From positions 1 to 56,174 of the forward strand of contig NZ_JACJPX010000054.1 of NCBI RefSeq assembly GCF_014696315.1: a DNA stretch of 56,174 nucleotides. Reading direction: 5' to 3'. The notes under the pieces are model-generated. The model was not told the DNA's origin. It searched no databases and worked only from the letters and a program-made list of their open reading frames with translations. The position numbers and the translations under genes were made by a program. The stretch is from Calothrix membranacea FACHB-236. GTDB taxonomy: Bacteria > Cyanobacteriota > Cyanobacteriia > Cyanobacteriales > Nostocaceae. Positions 17,391-26,439 of the stretch are shown here, in pieces; the stretch's first letter is position 1, and every line of letters begins with the position of its first letter.

Positions 17391-18190
17391 GTCTATTTAT
17401 AGGAAAAAATCAGAAGATAGATTCAAAGGAGAAAGATATATATAACTTATTGAGGATTTCAATATTTAAATGATTGCTACCAAACATTTTGATAGCGAAA
17501 TGTAGAGTAGTTTTGAACTATTTTGTTGCTAAACTTTTTAGGGAAGTAAAAATATATTCCTAGAAATAAAGAGTGTTGATAGAAACTGGCGATCGCGTTT
17601 GAGCAAAATAGTAAAATCCATTACCCTCAGAGACCATTTATAAAGTAAATCTTAAGTATGGTACGTTACAGATAAATTTCATTTTCTATCAGGACTTACG
17701 CAACTGGTACACCAATCTTCTGGTTTAAGAGTCAACAGTCAAGGGTCAAGGGTCAAAAATTCAAGTTTTTTGGACTTTTGACTCTTGACTCTGGACAGCC
17801 TCAACGAAAAAAATGTGACACTTGCGTAAGTCCTATCTATAAGTCCCAAATTCTTTCATAGTCGTAACACACCGCCGCATCGATGGTGCTTTAGGCCCTA
17901 GGATAGTTATTTCGTGACGAATGATCTTGCAAATAAGCGCCCAACACACCCTACTGGCGTGTCTAAACTAAAATAGTGCGTTTAACTCAACTAAACTTGA
18001 GGAATTAGCGGAAGCACAGTGAGATTTCACTCGCAAAAACGATTTAGCAAATTATCTGGTAAACATTTCTCCACTCCAAGCAACTAAATAAGATTAGGGA
18101 GCTGTATCAACGCGATCGCTTCACCTCCCACTACTCCACTACAATATAGATAGACTTTGTTGAGATTTGTATCGTTGGGGATTAGCTGTC
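17391..18190. other. Gene-free stretch of 800 bp with a MITE-like element
   Basis: No ORF with coding character is seen on either strand. It holds the terminal-repeat element at 17691-17834 and a short ACACACCCTACTGGCGTGTC-type dyad near 17950. The DrrA-like gene's promoter should lie in the last 150 bases; no clear -35/-10 pair stood out. Confidence 0.6.
17691..17834. mobile_element. MITE-like element, 144 bp, with 13-bp perfect terminal repeats
   Basis: AGGACTTACGCAA (17691-17703) and its exact complement TTGCGTAAGTCCT (17822-17834) bound a non-coding segment. Inside is a second dyad, AGAGTCAA...TTGACTCT, with 7-bp GTCAAGG repeats, so the RNA or single strand would fold into one long hairpin. 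ACTTACGCA-type ends are recurrent in Nostocales genomes (recall). No clear target duplication beyond a possible TA/ATC was found. Confidence 0.7.
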
Positions 18191-19210
18191 ATGGCTCCCG
18201 CTGTTTTAATTCAAAATCTGCAAAAGCGCTATGGCACGGTGGAAGCCGTCAAAGATGTCTCATTTCAGGTAGAACCTGGAGAAATCTTTGGCTTACTTGG
18301 CCCCAATGGCGCTGGCAAAACAACTACTCTGCGTGCTTTGTGTACCCTCACCACGCCGGATGCTGGCAAAATCGAAGTATCTGGAATTTCGGTGTTGGAT
18401 AACCCCAGAGTAGCCAGACAAAAGCTAGGTTATGTGGCTCAAGAAGTCGCTTTAGATAAGGTATTAACTGGTAGAGAACTGCTGCAACTGCAAGCGGCGC
18501 TTTATCATCTCCCTAGCGCGGTAGGGAAACAGCGAATTGAGACAGTACTAGATTTACTCAATTTGCAAGAATACGCTAATAAAAAAACCGGAACTTATTC
18601 AGGCGGTTTACGCAAGCGCCTGGATTTGGCGGCTGGGCTACTCCATGCACCAGATGTTTTGGTATTGGATGAACCTACTGTAGGGCTTGACATAGAAAGC
18701 CGCTTTATTGTGTGGGAATTCTTGCGGAAGCTACGCGCCTCTGGAACCACTGTAGTAATTACCAGCCATTATTTAGAAGAAATTGATGCGCTAGCCGATC
18801 GCGTGGCGATTATCGATCGCGGCGTTGTGATTGCATCTGGGACACCTTCACAATTAAAAGACCAAGTAGGAGGCGATCGCATTACTCTGCGAATTCGCGA
18901 ATTCTCCCCCATTGAAGAAGCCGAAAAAGCTAAACATCTCCTGCAAGCTTTGCCATTGGTGCAGGAAGTAATTATCAACAGCGCCCAAGGTAATTCTCTT
19001 AATTTGGTAGTCACACCCCAAAATGACGCGCTAATTACCATTCAGCAAGCCTTAAATACAGCTGGCTTACCCATTTTCGGCATCGCCCAATCTCGCCCCA
19101 GCTTAGATGACGTTTACCTTGCCGCCACCGGACGCACCCTCATGGATGCAGAACTCGCAGCCGCAGCTAATCGCGATCCGAAAGCTGAGAAGAAGCAGAA
19201 TATGAGGTAG
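18191..19210 (+). CDS. ABC exporter ATP-binding protein (DrrA-like)
   Basis: A 339-aa ATPase of the daunorubicin-resistance/ABC-2 group. Walker A is GPNGAGKTT, the Q-loop is GYVAQEVALD, the signature is YSGGLRKRLD, Walker B is VLVLDEPTVGLD and the H-loop is ITSH. The C-terminal 100 residues form the DrrA-type extension. ATG 18191 is chosen over a TTG eight codons upstream because it gives the family N-terminus. The permease follows 157 bp downstream on the same strand. The substrate is unknown; drug, lipid or polysaccharide export are all possible. Confidence 0.92.
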   Translation: MAPAVLIQNLQKRYGTVEAVKDVSFQVEPGEIFGLLGPNGAGKTTTLRALCTLTTPDAGKIEVSGISVLDNPRVARQKLGYVAQEVALDKVLTGRELLQLQAALYHLPSAVGKQRIETVLDLLNLQEYANKKTGTYSGGLRKRLDLAAGLLHAPDVLVLDEPTVGLDIESRFIVWEFLRKLRASGTTVVITSHYLEEIDALADRVAIIDRGVVIASGTPSQLKDQVGGDRITLRIREFSPIEEAEKAKHLLQALPLVQEVIINSAQGNSLNLVVTPQNDALITIQQALNTAGLPIFGIAQSRPSLDDVYLAATGRTLMDAELAAAANRDPKAEKKQNMR

Positions 19211-19241
19211 GGAGTGGGGACAGGGAGATGAGCAAGGGGGC

Positions 19242-19365
19242 AGGGAGCAGGGAGCAGGGGAGAAATAATTAATGACAAACACCAATTACCAATTACCGAT
19301 GCCCAATGCCCCATGCCCAATGCCCCATGCCCATTCCAAAATCTAAAATCCAAAATCCAAAATTG
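19242..19365. repeat. Four kinds of 7-bp repeat between the ABC genes
   Basis: The intergenic region is built from heptads: AGGGAGC x2, CCAATTA x2, ATGCCCA/ATGCCCC x5 (19299-19333) and AAAATCT/AAAATCC/AAAATCC/AAAATTG (19338-19365). The last array ends two bases before the permease ATG at 19368, the same geometry as at the MoaD/ThiS-like gene. Confidence 0.8.
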
Positions 19366-19367
19366 TT

Positions 19368-20255
19368 ATGAGTGTTACTCCAAAATCTGATATCAATTGG
19401 CAACCAGCAACATCGCCGCAAGGATCTGTTGATGCTACTCCTAATTTTTTTGGTGAATTAGTACAGGAGACGCTAGCTTTAACTCGTCGCTTGTTTATTC
19501 AGTTGCAACGCCGTCCTTCAACTTTGGTGGCGGGAATTATTCAGCCTGTAATGTGGCTGGTGCTGTTTGGTGCTTTGTTCCAAAATGCTCCTAAAGGACT
19601 TTTTGGCAGTACGACAAATTACGGTCAATTCTTAGCCGCTGGCGTAATTGTTTTTACAGCATTTGCTGGGGCGCTAAATGCTGGTTTACCAGTAATGTTT
19701 GACCGGGAGTTCGGATTTTTAAATCGCTTACTGGTAGCGCCTTTAGCTTCGCGGTTTTCGATTGTCTTTGCTTCGGCAATCTTTATCATCAGCCAAAGTT
19801 TACTGCAAGCGGCGGTAATTGTGGCAGCAGCAGCATTTTTAGGCGCAGGCTTACCAGATTTAGCTGGGCTGGGTGCGATCGCTTTAATTGTCTTCCTTTT
19901 GGCTTTGGGTGTCACAGCTATCTCTCTGGGCTTGGCTTTTGCCTTACCGGGACACATTGAACTCATCGCCGTAATTTTTGTCACTAACCTACCGCTATTA
20001 TTCGCCAGTACAGCCTTAGCACCTTTATCTTTTATGCCCCAGTGGTTGCAGGTTGTGGCTACTCTAAACCCCCTTAGCTATGCCATTGAACCAATCCGCT
20101 ATCTCTATCTCCACAGTAATTGGGGATTGGGTAGTGTTGTGATGCAAGCTCCTTGGGGTGCTGTTACCTTTGGCGGAGCATTATTAATATTACTTGGCTT
20201 TGCTGTTGTGGCTTTATTAAGTATTCAACCCCAACTTCGACGAACTCTTGCTTAA
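19368..20255 (+). CDS. ABC-2 type permease (DrrB-like)
   Basis: A 295-aa integral membrane protein with a soluble N-terminal 40 residues and about six membrane segments: WLVLFGALFQ at about 65-75, then FLAAGVIVFTAFAGALNAG, and the last at 270-288. The ABC-2 signature region (LNPLSYAIEPIRYLYL) precedes the last segment. It forms the transporter with the upstream ATPase. No Shine-Dalgarno is visible because a 7-bp repeat array extends to two bases from the ATG. Confidence 0.9.
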   Translation: MSVTPKSDINWQPATSPQGSVDATPNFFGELVQETLALTRRLFIQLQRRPSTLVAGIIQPVMWLVLFGALFQNAPKGLFGSTTNYGQFLAAGVIVFTAFAGALNAGLPVMFDREFGFLNRLLVAPLASRFSIVFASAIFIISQSLLQAAVIVAAAAFLGAGLPDLAGLGAIALIVFLLALGVTAISLGLAFALPGHIELIAVIFVTNLPLLFASTALAPLSFMPQWLQVVATLNPLSYAIEPIRYLYLHSNWGLGSVVMQAPWGAVTFGGALLILLGFAVVALLSIQPQLRRTLA

Positions 20256-20299
20256 GATATAAGCATAATTTCATTGTAAAAATTTAGGGTAAGATTCCC

Positions 20300-20698
20300 A
20301 TGAAAAAAATATTCCTACCCCTGACTAAACTCGCAGCGATTACCGTAGCCGGAATTAGCTTTGCCTCTTTACTAGCTCAACCTAGCTTGGCTCAATTAGG
20401 CACAGTTGATTCTGGTAATAGTGGCGATCTCAATCAGAATAATGCCAATCCCTTTCCTGGTGCCGGTAGTTCAGATTTTAATATGTTCAACCTGATTCAC
20501 CAGGCAAATTTTGGCACTCTCAACTGGAATGCTGACCAGCAAAATCAGCAGCTAGACGAAGCCGCCCTGGAGTTTAAAAGAAGACAACAACAAGCAATTC
20601 AAAAGGGCGGTCAGCTAGGAACTGCTCCCCAAACTTTGCCAATTATCACACTCCCACAAAATCCTGCTGTGGAGCAGACAGCACCAGCAAAAAACTAA
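20300..20698 (+). CDS. Small secreted protein of unknown function
   Basis: A 132-aa protein with a Sec signal peptide: KK at residues 2-3, a hydrophobic core to about 25 and a likely cleavage after SLA (about residue 31). The mature part is rich in Asn, Gln and Pro (NNANPFPGAG, QQNQQLDEAALEFKRRQQQ) and has a short amphipathic helix. I do not recognise a family beyond small cyanobacterial exported proteins. It starts 44 bp after the ABC permease and may be co-transcribed. A bidirectional terminator follows. Confidence 0.7.
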   Translation: MKKIFLPLTKLAAITVAGISFASLLAQPSLAQLGTVDSGNSGDLNQNNANPFPGAGSSDFNMFNLIHQANFGTLNWNADQQNQQLDEAALEFKRRQQQAIQKGGQLGTAPQTLPIITLPQNPAVEQTAPAKN

Positions 20699-20730
20699 AA
20701 GATTACCAAAAAATCGATTATCCATTAATG

Positions 20731-20765
20731 AGGGGCACAACGAAGTTTTTCTCCGCTGTGCCCCT
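20731..20765. terminator. Bidirectional terminator between convergent genes
   Basis: AGGGGCACA (20731-20739) and TGTGCCCCT (20757-20765) form a strong stem, followed by ATAATTTTG on the plus strand; it lies between the secreted-protein gene and prxQ, which converge. Confidence 0.8.
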
Positions 20766-20794
20766 ATAATTTTGTTGATTTTAAATGGGAAATT

Positions 20795-21232
20795 CTATAG
20801 CCCTAGAGCAGCTAAAACATCACTGGCGTGAGTGGCTGTATTCACACTGCCATCAACATGGGTAATTTTGCCATTGGGGTCGATGACGTAGGTAACACGC
20901 TTAGCGTAACCACCACCATCAACATCGTATGCTTTGATTAGGCTGTGATCGGTGTCAGCCAGTAAAGGAAAATTCAGATTATATTTTGCTGTGAATGCCT
21001 GATGGGAAGCTTCATCATCTGCACTCACACCCAGTACGACAATATCTTTACCTTGATAATTGGGTTGAGCATCCCGGAAGCTACAAGCTTGTTTTGTGCA
21101 ACCTGGGGTGTCATCTTTGGGGTAAAAATATAAAACTACTGTCTTACCTGCAAAATCAGATAAAGACACAGTGTTGCCGTTAGTATCTTTGGCGGTAAAT
21201 TTAGGTGCATCGGTACCGACTGCTAGAGCCAT
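20795..21232 (-). CDS. prxQ: Peroxiredoxin Q / bacterioferritin comigratory protein
   Basis: A 145-aa thiol peroxidase that reduces peroxides with thioredoxin. The peroxidatic cysteine is C45 in DTPGCTKQAC and the resolving cysteine is C50, the spacing of the atypical 2-Cys PrxQ class. There is no signal peptide, so it is cytosolic. It is a single gene, with its own start at 21232 and a terminator at its end. Confidence 0.95.
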   Translation of the reverse strand: MALAVGTDAPKFTAKDTNGNTVSLSDFAGKTVVLYFYPKDDTPGCTKQACSFRDAQPNYQGKDIVVLGVSADDEASHQAFTAKYNLNFPLLADTDHSLIKAYDVDGGGYAKRVTYVIDPNGKITHVDGSVNTATHASDVLAALGL

Positions 21233-21334
21233 AATGAACCCTTCCTATTTCAGATTGTTGGGGCATTTGAAATTTTACAATAATTTACAATAATTAAATT
21301 AATTACTTCAACATAGAAAATTCCCCAGATTCAA

Positions 21335-21739
21335 ATGGCAGCTGTGAATTCTTCCAACCCCAAAGCCTTTTCCTATTCTCCAAGCACTATAGAACGTGCA
21401 GAGCGATCGCTAATTTGTTCTCCCTTCAACCCTGCTTTATTAGCGGCGATGCGTCAGCAGAGTGTCTCCGTGAGTGCGATCGCTCAAGATAATGGTATCA
21501 AGCATGGCTACACCAAGCAGCCGTTATCAGAATTAGCTTGCGATCAAGCTTTGGATTGGCTAATTCAAGTTGGTGTACTGCGGCGCGAAGTCGATGGACA
21601 GGGAATTACAGATAGTTTCCGCCTCACACCCCTAGGTCAAAAATTAGCAGCACAATATCAAAATAAAAATTGGCCTCAGCCTTCATGGAGCGATCGCATT
21701 CAAAATGCTGTGACTCGTTGGTTTCGAGTACCTTTTTAG
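21335..21739 (+). CDS. Conserved cyanobacterial protein, winged-helix-like
   Basis: A 134-aa soluble protein found in cyanobacteria. It resembles what I remember as the Npun_F0494 family. The middle part (ACDQALDWLIQVGVLRRE followed by DSFRLTPLGQKLAAQY) has the helix-helix-wing layout of winged-helix DNA-binding domains, but this is inference. It is divergent from prxQ with about 100 bp between the starts. Confidence 0.65.
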   Translation: MAAVNSSNPKAFSYSPSTIERAERSLICSPFNPALLAAMRQQSVSVSAIAQDNGIKHGYTKQPLSELACDQALDWLIQVGVLRREVDGQGITDSFRLTPLGQKLAAQYQNKNWPQPSWSDRIQNAVTRWFRVPF

Positions 21740-22003
21740 AATTTGAAACTAATAAGGTTAGGATGAGGGAGAAAAAGGGAACAATATATACGCAAGCATC
21801 GACCCCATTTATAAAATCTTTATCATCAGCATTAGACTGAGTTTGTGCGGTGATGGTAGGGAGTACAACACGAATGTGGGAAATCTAGAGGCTAAATCAT
21901 TCCTCTAACTACTTCCTAGCTTGTTACCTGTTGACGAGCGGATTACCAGCTTACCGTTCAACCCTAAAATTCCGCCCCTTATGTCGAACAACCGATAGTC
22001 ATT

Positions 22004-23479
22004 ATGAAATCAATTATGGTGGTGGGGACAACATCCCACGCGGGGAAATCACTAATAACTACAGCTATCTGTCGCATTCTATCGCGCCGTGGCTGGCGAG
22101 TGGCTCCCTTTAAAGGTCAAAATATGGCTTTAAATGCGTATGTAACCTCTAGCGGGGGAGAGATTGGCTACGCCCAAGCAGTGCAAGCTTGGGCGGCGGG
22201 AGTTGTACCTTGGGTAGAAATGAACCCAATTTTGCTGAAGCCCCAAGGGGATATGACTTCACAAGTCATCCTTAAAGGTAGACCTGTAGGTAAGGTAAGT
22301 GCGGTAGATTACTACGAGCAGTATTTTGAACTGGGTTGGCGGACAATTGAAGAATCCCTACAACATTTAAGTACAGAATTTGACTTGTTGGTTTGTGAAG
22401 GCGCTGGTAGTCCTGCAGAGATTAATCTCAAGCACCGCGACTTGACAAATATGCGAGTAGCTAAGTATTTAAATGCACCAACAATATTGGTAGTAGATAT
22501 AGATAGAGGTGGTGCATTTGCTCATGTTATCGGTACTTTAGAGCTATTAGACCAAGACGAACGCGATTTAATTAAAGGTATAGTAATTAATAAATTCCGC
22601 GGGCAGCGCTCCATTTTAGAACCAGGTATCAAATGGTTAGAAGCGCGGACTGGTATTCCTGTGATCGGTGTTATACCTTACTTGGAACATATGTTCCCAG
22701 CAGAAGACTCCCTAGATTTATTGGAGAGGAAAGCCCATAAATCCCAAGCTGACCTAGATATTGCTGTTCTACGCTTACCCAGAATTTCTAACTTTACCGA
22801 CTTCGATCCTTTAGAATCAGAACCGACGGTATCTGTAAGATACCTCAACCCCAAGCAAGATTTAGGTCATCCAGATGCAGTAATTCTACCAGGTACAAAA
22901 ACCACAATTCCTGACTTGATACTGCTACAAAAAAGCGGCATGGCAGAAGCCATACAACATTATGCAGCCTCTGGTGGTACAGTTTTAGGGATTTGCGGTG
23001 GTTACCAAATGCTGGGTCAAATCATCGCTGACCCAGAGGGCATAGAAGGACAAGCTGGCAGATATCAAGGACTAAATTTATTACCAATTAGAACTGTAAT
23101 TACCGGACAGAAAATTGCCCGCCAGCGCCAAGTCAGCTCAAACTTCCCGCAAATGGGCTTACCAGTTTATGGGTTTGAAATTCATCAAGGGCGATCGCGT
23201 ATTGAACAGCAACCAGATAGCCAAGCCTTTCAACCTTTATTTGATGATATTAATTTAGGGTTAGTAGATAGTTGTCAATCAGTTTGGGGTACATATCTTC
23301 ATGGTATTTTTGACAACGGCCCTTGGAGAAGGGCTTGGTTAAATCGGCTACGTCAACAACGGGGTCTGAAATCTCTGCCAACTGGTGTTTCTAACTACCG
23401 AGAACAGCGAGAGCAAACTTTGGACTCCCTAGCCACTGAAATTGAAAACCATTTAGACTTAACGCCGTTTTTGTCTTAG
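22004..23479 (+). CDS. cobQ: Cobyric acid synthase
   Basis: Glutamine-dependent enzyme that amidates the b, d, e and g carboxylates of adenosylcobyrinic a,c-diamide. It is 491 aa. The N-terminal P-loop-like motif is GTTSHAGKS (residues 8-16), followed by PFKGQNMALNAYVT, typical of CobQ. The C-terminal GATase domain has the nucleophile C331 in GICGGYQMLG and the triad His in GTYLHGIFDN. The 264-bp upstream gap was checked for a cobalamin riboswitch and no convincing B12 box was found. A small ferredoxin gene follows 15 bp after the stop. Confidence 0.95.
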   Translation: MKSIMVVGTTSHAGKSLITTAICRILSRRGWRVAPFKGQNMALNAYVTSSGGEIGYAQAVQAWAAGVVPWVEMNPILLKPQGDMTSQVILKGRPVGKVSAVDYYEQYFELGWRTIEESLQHLSTEFDLLVCEGAGSPAEINLKHRDLTNMRVAKYLNAPTILVVDIDRGGAFAHVIGTLELLDQDERDLIKGIVINKFRGQRSILEPGIKWLEARTGIPVIGVIPYLEHMFPAEDSLDLLERKAHKSQADLDIAVLRLPRISNFTDFDPLESEPTVSVRYLNPKQDLGHPDAVILPGTKTTIPDLILLQKSGMAEAIQHYAASGGTVLGICGGYQMLGQIIADPEGIEGQAGRYQGLNLLPIRTVITGQKIARQRQVSSNFPQMGLPVYGFEIHQGRSRIEQQPDSQAFQPLFDDINLGLVDSCQSVWGTYLHGIFDNGPWRRAWLNRLRQQRGLKSLPTGVSNYREQREQTLDSLATEIENHLDLTPFLS

Positions 23480-23494
23480 AGAGGTTGGTATTTG

Positions 23495-23734
23495 ATGAAT
23501 GTTCGCGTCCACTTTTTACCAGATGATGTCACAGTAGAAGCTGAAGTAGGAGAACCCCTGTTAGATGTAGCAGAACGGGCGGGGATATTTATCCCTACTG
23601 GCTGTCTCATGGGGACTTGTCACGCTTGTACAGTGGAATTAGAAGATGGAGAAACTATCCGCGCTTGTATCACAGCAGTACCCCCAGGACGCGAACAATT
23701 AACCATTAATCTCTTTAGTGACCCAACATGGTGA
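23495..23734 (+). CDS. Small 2Fe-2S ferredoxin
   Basis: A 79-aa beta-grasp ferredoxin. Cysteines C37, C42, C45 and C58 give the spacing CX4CX2CX12C; photosynthetic ferredoxins have about 29 residues before the last Cys, so this is a shortened form. It begins with ATG 23495 (a TTG one codon earlier is possible), just downstream of cobQ, so co-transcription is likely. Its redox partner is unknown; a reductase step in cobalamin metabolism is only a guess from position. Confidence 0.87.
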   Translation: MNVRVHFLPDDVTVEAEVGEPLLDVAERAGIFIPTGCLMGTCHACTVELEDGETIRACITAVPPGREQLTINLFSDPTW

Positions 23735-23751
23735 TGAGGTAGCTATCACCA
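23729..23751. terminator. Hairpin overlapping the ferredoxin stop codon
   Basis: TGGTGAT (23729-23735) pairs with ATCACCA (23745-23751) between the converging ferredoxin and SRPBCC genes. There is no T-run, so it is a moderate candidate. Confidence 0.4.
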
Positions 23752-23805
23752 AGCTGACAATATGATTGCTTTCAAAAATCACATTGCTCTACTTACTACC
23801 TTTAT

Positions 23806-24249
23806 TTACCCAGCTTTTGCATTCAAAGCATATTCCCTAAACCGTTCTAAATCCGCTTGAATTGTGGACTCCACTGCCCGTCCTAAAAATAGGTTATCCA
23901 TGATTTTGCCAATAATTCCTGGAATGGCATAGGAAATAGTGAGTTTGACAATACTACTATTGTGGCGATCGTAAAAACGAATCGCCCCTTGATTTGGCAA
24001 CCCATCAATCGATTTCCATTGAATAATCTGATTGGGTACAACTTTGAGAATCTGAGATTTCCAGGTAAAATCCAGACCGCCAGTACTTAGCTTCCAAATA
24101 GATATTTCTGGATTATCGGGTGGAACCTTTACCGAATCAATCCACTTCATCCATTTGGGCATTTGTTCTAAATCAGACCAGAGGCTCCAGACAAAATCTA
24201 TAGGAGCCTCTACTTCTACCTGTACACTATGCTCTAGCCAGTCTGACAT
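23806..24249 (-). CDS. SRPBCC (cyclase/START-like) family protein
   Basis: A 147-aa protein of the polyketide-cyclase/dehydrase-like SRPBCC superfamily, with the opening VEVEAPIDFVWSLWSD and MPKWMKWIDSV. The fold has a hydrophobic ligand cavity. It lies 37 bp downstream of zds on the same strand. I recall this pairing from other cyanobacteria and it suggests a role tied to carotenoid or lipid handling, but no activity is known. Confidence 0.82.
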   Translation of the reverse strand: MSDWLEHSVQVEVEAPIDFVWSLWSDLEQMPKWMKWIDSVKVPPDNPEISIWKLSTGGLDFTWKSQILKVVPNQIIQWKSIDGLPNQGAIRFYDRHNSSIVKLTISYAIPGIIGKIMDNLFLGRAVESTIQADLERFREYALNAKAG

Positions 24250-24286
24250 TTTTTCCTCTGCGCCTTTTGTTGCTGAGTGCGGTTCG

Positions 24287-25726
24287 TTATTGCTTCACAT
24301 TCTCTAAAATTACTTTTGCTGCCCGCCTTCCGGAAATTGTTGCTCCTTCCATACTATCGATATAGTCTTGCTGAGTGTAACTACCTGCCAAGAAGAAATT
24401 CGCTACGGGTGTCTTTTGGTTAGGACGATATACATCCATACCTGGTGCTTCGCGGTAGAGAGATTGGGCAAGTTTGACTACGTTGTACCAAGTCATATTT
24501 AACTCCCGCGATGAGGGGAAGAGTTCATGCACTTGCCCAAGGACGTGCTGGGCGATCGCTTCGTTGCTTTGTTTAATAAACGGATCTCCTGGTGTCAGTA
24601 CTAACTGCAACAATGAACCCTGTCCTGGGCGATAATAATCCGCAGGGCTACTCAGTGCTAAATCGGAAAAGCAAGAAAAGTCTGCATCGGCAGTATAAAG
24701 TAAGTTATCTATGCCAGCTGCATGATTTAGCTGTTTGCGTTTTTCCTCATCTTGCAGTTCTGTTACCCAGCCATCAAATCTCAGTTGTACTGTTGCTACC
24801 GGCACAGCATCTAGTTTGTAGATATTGTCAAATTCTGACCACTTCCGCCACTGCTGCGGTAATATCCGCTGAATCCCTGGCACATCACAGGCGAAGACAT
24901 AGGCATCAGCAGTAATTACTTCCTCTGTATCACCTTGGGCAACTACTATCCCAGTTACATGGGTTTCTTTATCTAATTCTGCAAACTGAATTTCCCGCAC
25001 TTGCCGACGGGTATGAACTTGCGTGCCTCTAGCGGCCAAGTATTCCAAAATTGGTTTGTGCAAATATTCATGAGGCGAACCTTCCAGCATCCGCAATATG
25101 GAAGCCTCAGTTCTCACAGCAAAAAACTGAAAGATTGTCAGCATACAGCGGGCGGAAATGTTTTCACAATCAATAAATCCTAAGGCGTAAGCGATGGGGT
25201 TCCACATCCGCTTGATGCTACCTTGGCTACCACCGTGACTGCGAAACCAGTCAGCAAAGCTAATCTTATCTAAGTTGCGAATGGTTTTCATTGCCCCGTC
25301 AAAGTCCACTAAACCCCGAACTATGGGGCTAGTGCCTAGAGCGATCGCATTTTGCAATTTATCTTGTAATGATAGTTGAGAGGTGGTGAAAAATGCCTTT
25401 AAACCATTAAAAGGCGCACCTGTGAAGAACCGAAAATCTAAAGCACCAGTATGCCCACCTTTGTTGATAAAAGTATGGGTATGTTCTTTTAGACGTAAAT
25501 TGTCTATCGCCCCTACCTTTTTCATCAAGTCAAAAAGCTGATAGTAGCAGCCGAAAAACACGTGCAACCCCATTTCAATATGGTTGCCATCGCCATCTAC
25601 CCAGCTGCCAACTTTACCCCCAACAAATGGACGGGATTCAAAAATCTGTATTTCACAGCCAGCATCAGCTAAATCTACGGCAGTGGCTAGTCCTGCCAGT
25701 CCCGCACCTACGATTGCAACGCGCAT
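24287..25726 (-). CDS. zds: 9,9'-dicis-zeta-carotene desaturase
   Basis: A 479-aa FAD enzyme (CrtQ/Zds, plant type) that turns 9,9'-di-cis-zeta-carotene into 7,9,7',9'-tetra-cis-lycopene at the membrane, using plastoquinone. The dinucleotide motif is [11 protein letters not shown] (residues 6-16), followed by [13 protein letters not shown]. The C-terminal FAD motif is [17 protein letters not shown]. The sequence fits Zds better than Pds ([18 protein letters not shown]). The start at 25726 precedes the FAD fold directly. A SRPBCC gene follows in the same operon. Confidence 0.92.
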   Translation of the reverse strand: MRVAIVGAGLAGLATAVDLADAGCEIQIFESRPFVGGKVGSWVDGDGNHIEMGLHVFFGCYYQLFDLMKKVGAIDNLRLKEHTHTFINKGGHTGALDFRFFTGAPFNGLKAFFTTSQLSLQDKLQNAIALGTSPIVRGLVDFDGAMKTIRNLDKISFADWFRSHGGSQGSIKRMWNPIAYALGFIDCENISARCMLTIFQFFAVRTEASILRMLEGSPHEYLHKPILEYLAARGTQVHTRRQVREIQFAELDKETHVTGIVVAQGDTEEVITADAYVFACDVPGIQRILPQQWRKWSEFDNIYKLDAVPVATVQLRFDGWVTELQDEEKRKQLNHAAGIDNLLYTADADFSCFSDLALSSPADYYRPGQGSLLQLVLTPGDPFIKQSNEAIAQHVLGQVHELFPSSRELNMTWYNVVKLAQSLYREAPGMDVYRPNQKTPVANFFLAGSYTQQDYIDSMEGATISGRRAAKVILENVKQ

Positions 25727-25949
25727 TCCGTCGTTCCTTTTCAGTTTCTTTACAGATTGTAACTGGCTTGGTGTCGGAATTTGCTATTTATATGCAGCTG
25801 ATTACCAGATATGAAAACATGAGAGTTTGTTTACACAAGACTCTCATGAACAAGAGACTAGAGGATAAAGACAATTCAAAATTCAGAAATTTTCTTTGAG
25901 GTTAACATTCCTAGGCTATTCTGCTTTTAAGTTGCACAATCCATCGTGA

Positions 25950-25993
25950 GGGCTGTTGACTGTTGACCGTTAACAGTCAACAGTTAACAGCCC
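25950..25993. repeat. 7-bp repeat hairpin upstream of zds
   Basis: GGGCTGTT at the left end pairs with AACAGCCC at the right end; between them TGTTGAC and its complement GTCAACA alternate. The element would form a nearly perfect stem of about 18 bp. It lies about 225 bp before the zds start and may belong to the AGTCAAC-type STRR family. Confidence 0.75.
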
Positions 25994-26261
25994 ATATTAG
26001 TAGTTATGCAATTTAGACGCGCATTAGCTTACAAATTTTACAGCGCTACTTAACATCATTTGCTACATCGAGGCGACCCCAACATACACATTATTTAAGT
26101 CTGCAACGCTCCCCAATGTGGTAGCCTCTACAACCTACCACCTAATTCACTGTAGTCTTCTCTTTTAGGAGAAGACCAAGTGATTATTTATTGACTTATC
26201 ACCTATTTGGATGATATTGAAATAAAAACAAGTATTTAAAGGATTGTTGACAAATACCTGT

Positions 26262-26432
26262 CTACCTGCTCACTTCTTTAGTCTCTTCAGCAATAGATAA
26301 ACCTCTAATCAGTTCTCGAATTACATCAGTTGCTGGTCTCCCAGTTTGCTGACAGTATTGTTCTAGTTTTTCAGCTTCCTGTGCAGCGAGATTGACAGTT
26401 ATACGTTTGACAGCCCACTTCTTATTTGTCAT
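26262..26432 (-). CDS. Ribbon-helix-helix (CopG-type) small DNA-binding protein
   Basis: A 56-aa ORF. WAVKRITVNLAAQEAEKLE has the beta-strand (KRITVNL) followed by helix A, and TGRPATDVIRELIRGL forms the turn and helix B, the RHH_1/CopG layout. An upstream in-frame ATG at 26436-26438 would add two residues. The gene stands alone inside a long gene-free region. No toxin gene lies next to it, so it is more likely an orphan regulator than an antitoxin. Composition and codon use look normal for the window. Confidence 0.7.
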   Translation of the reverse strand: MTNKKWAVKRITVNLAAQEAEKLEQYCQQTGRPATDVIRELIRGLSIAEETKEVSR

Positions 26433-26439
26433 TATCATG

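Noticed and set aside
21740-22003. Possible cobalamin riboswitch before cobQ
   Set aside because: I looked for the B12 box and did not find a convincing GCCACTG-type core in the right place.
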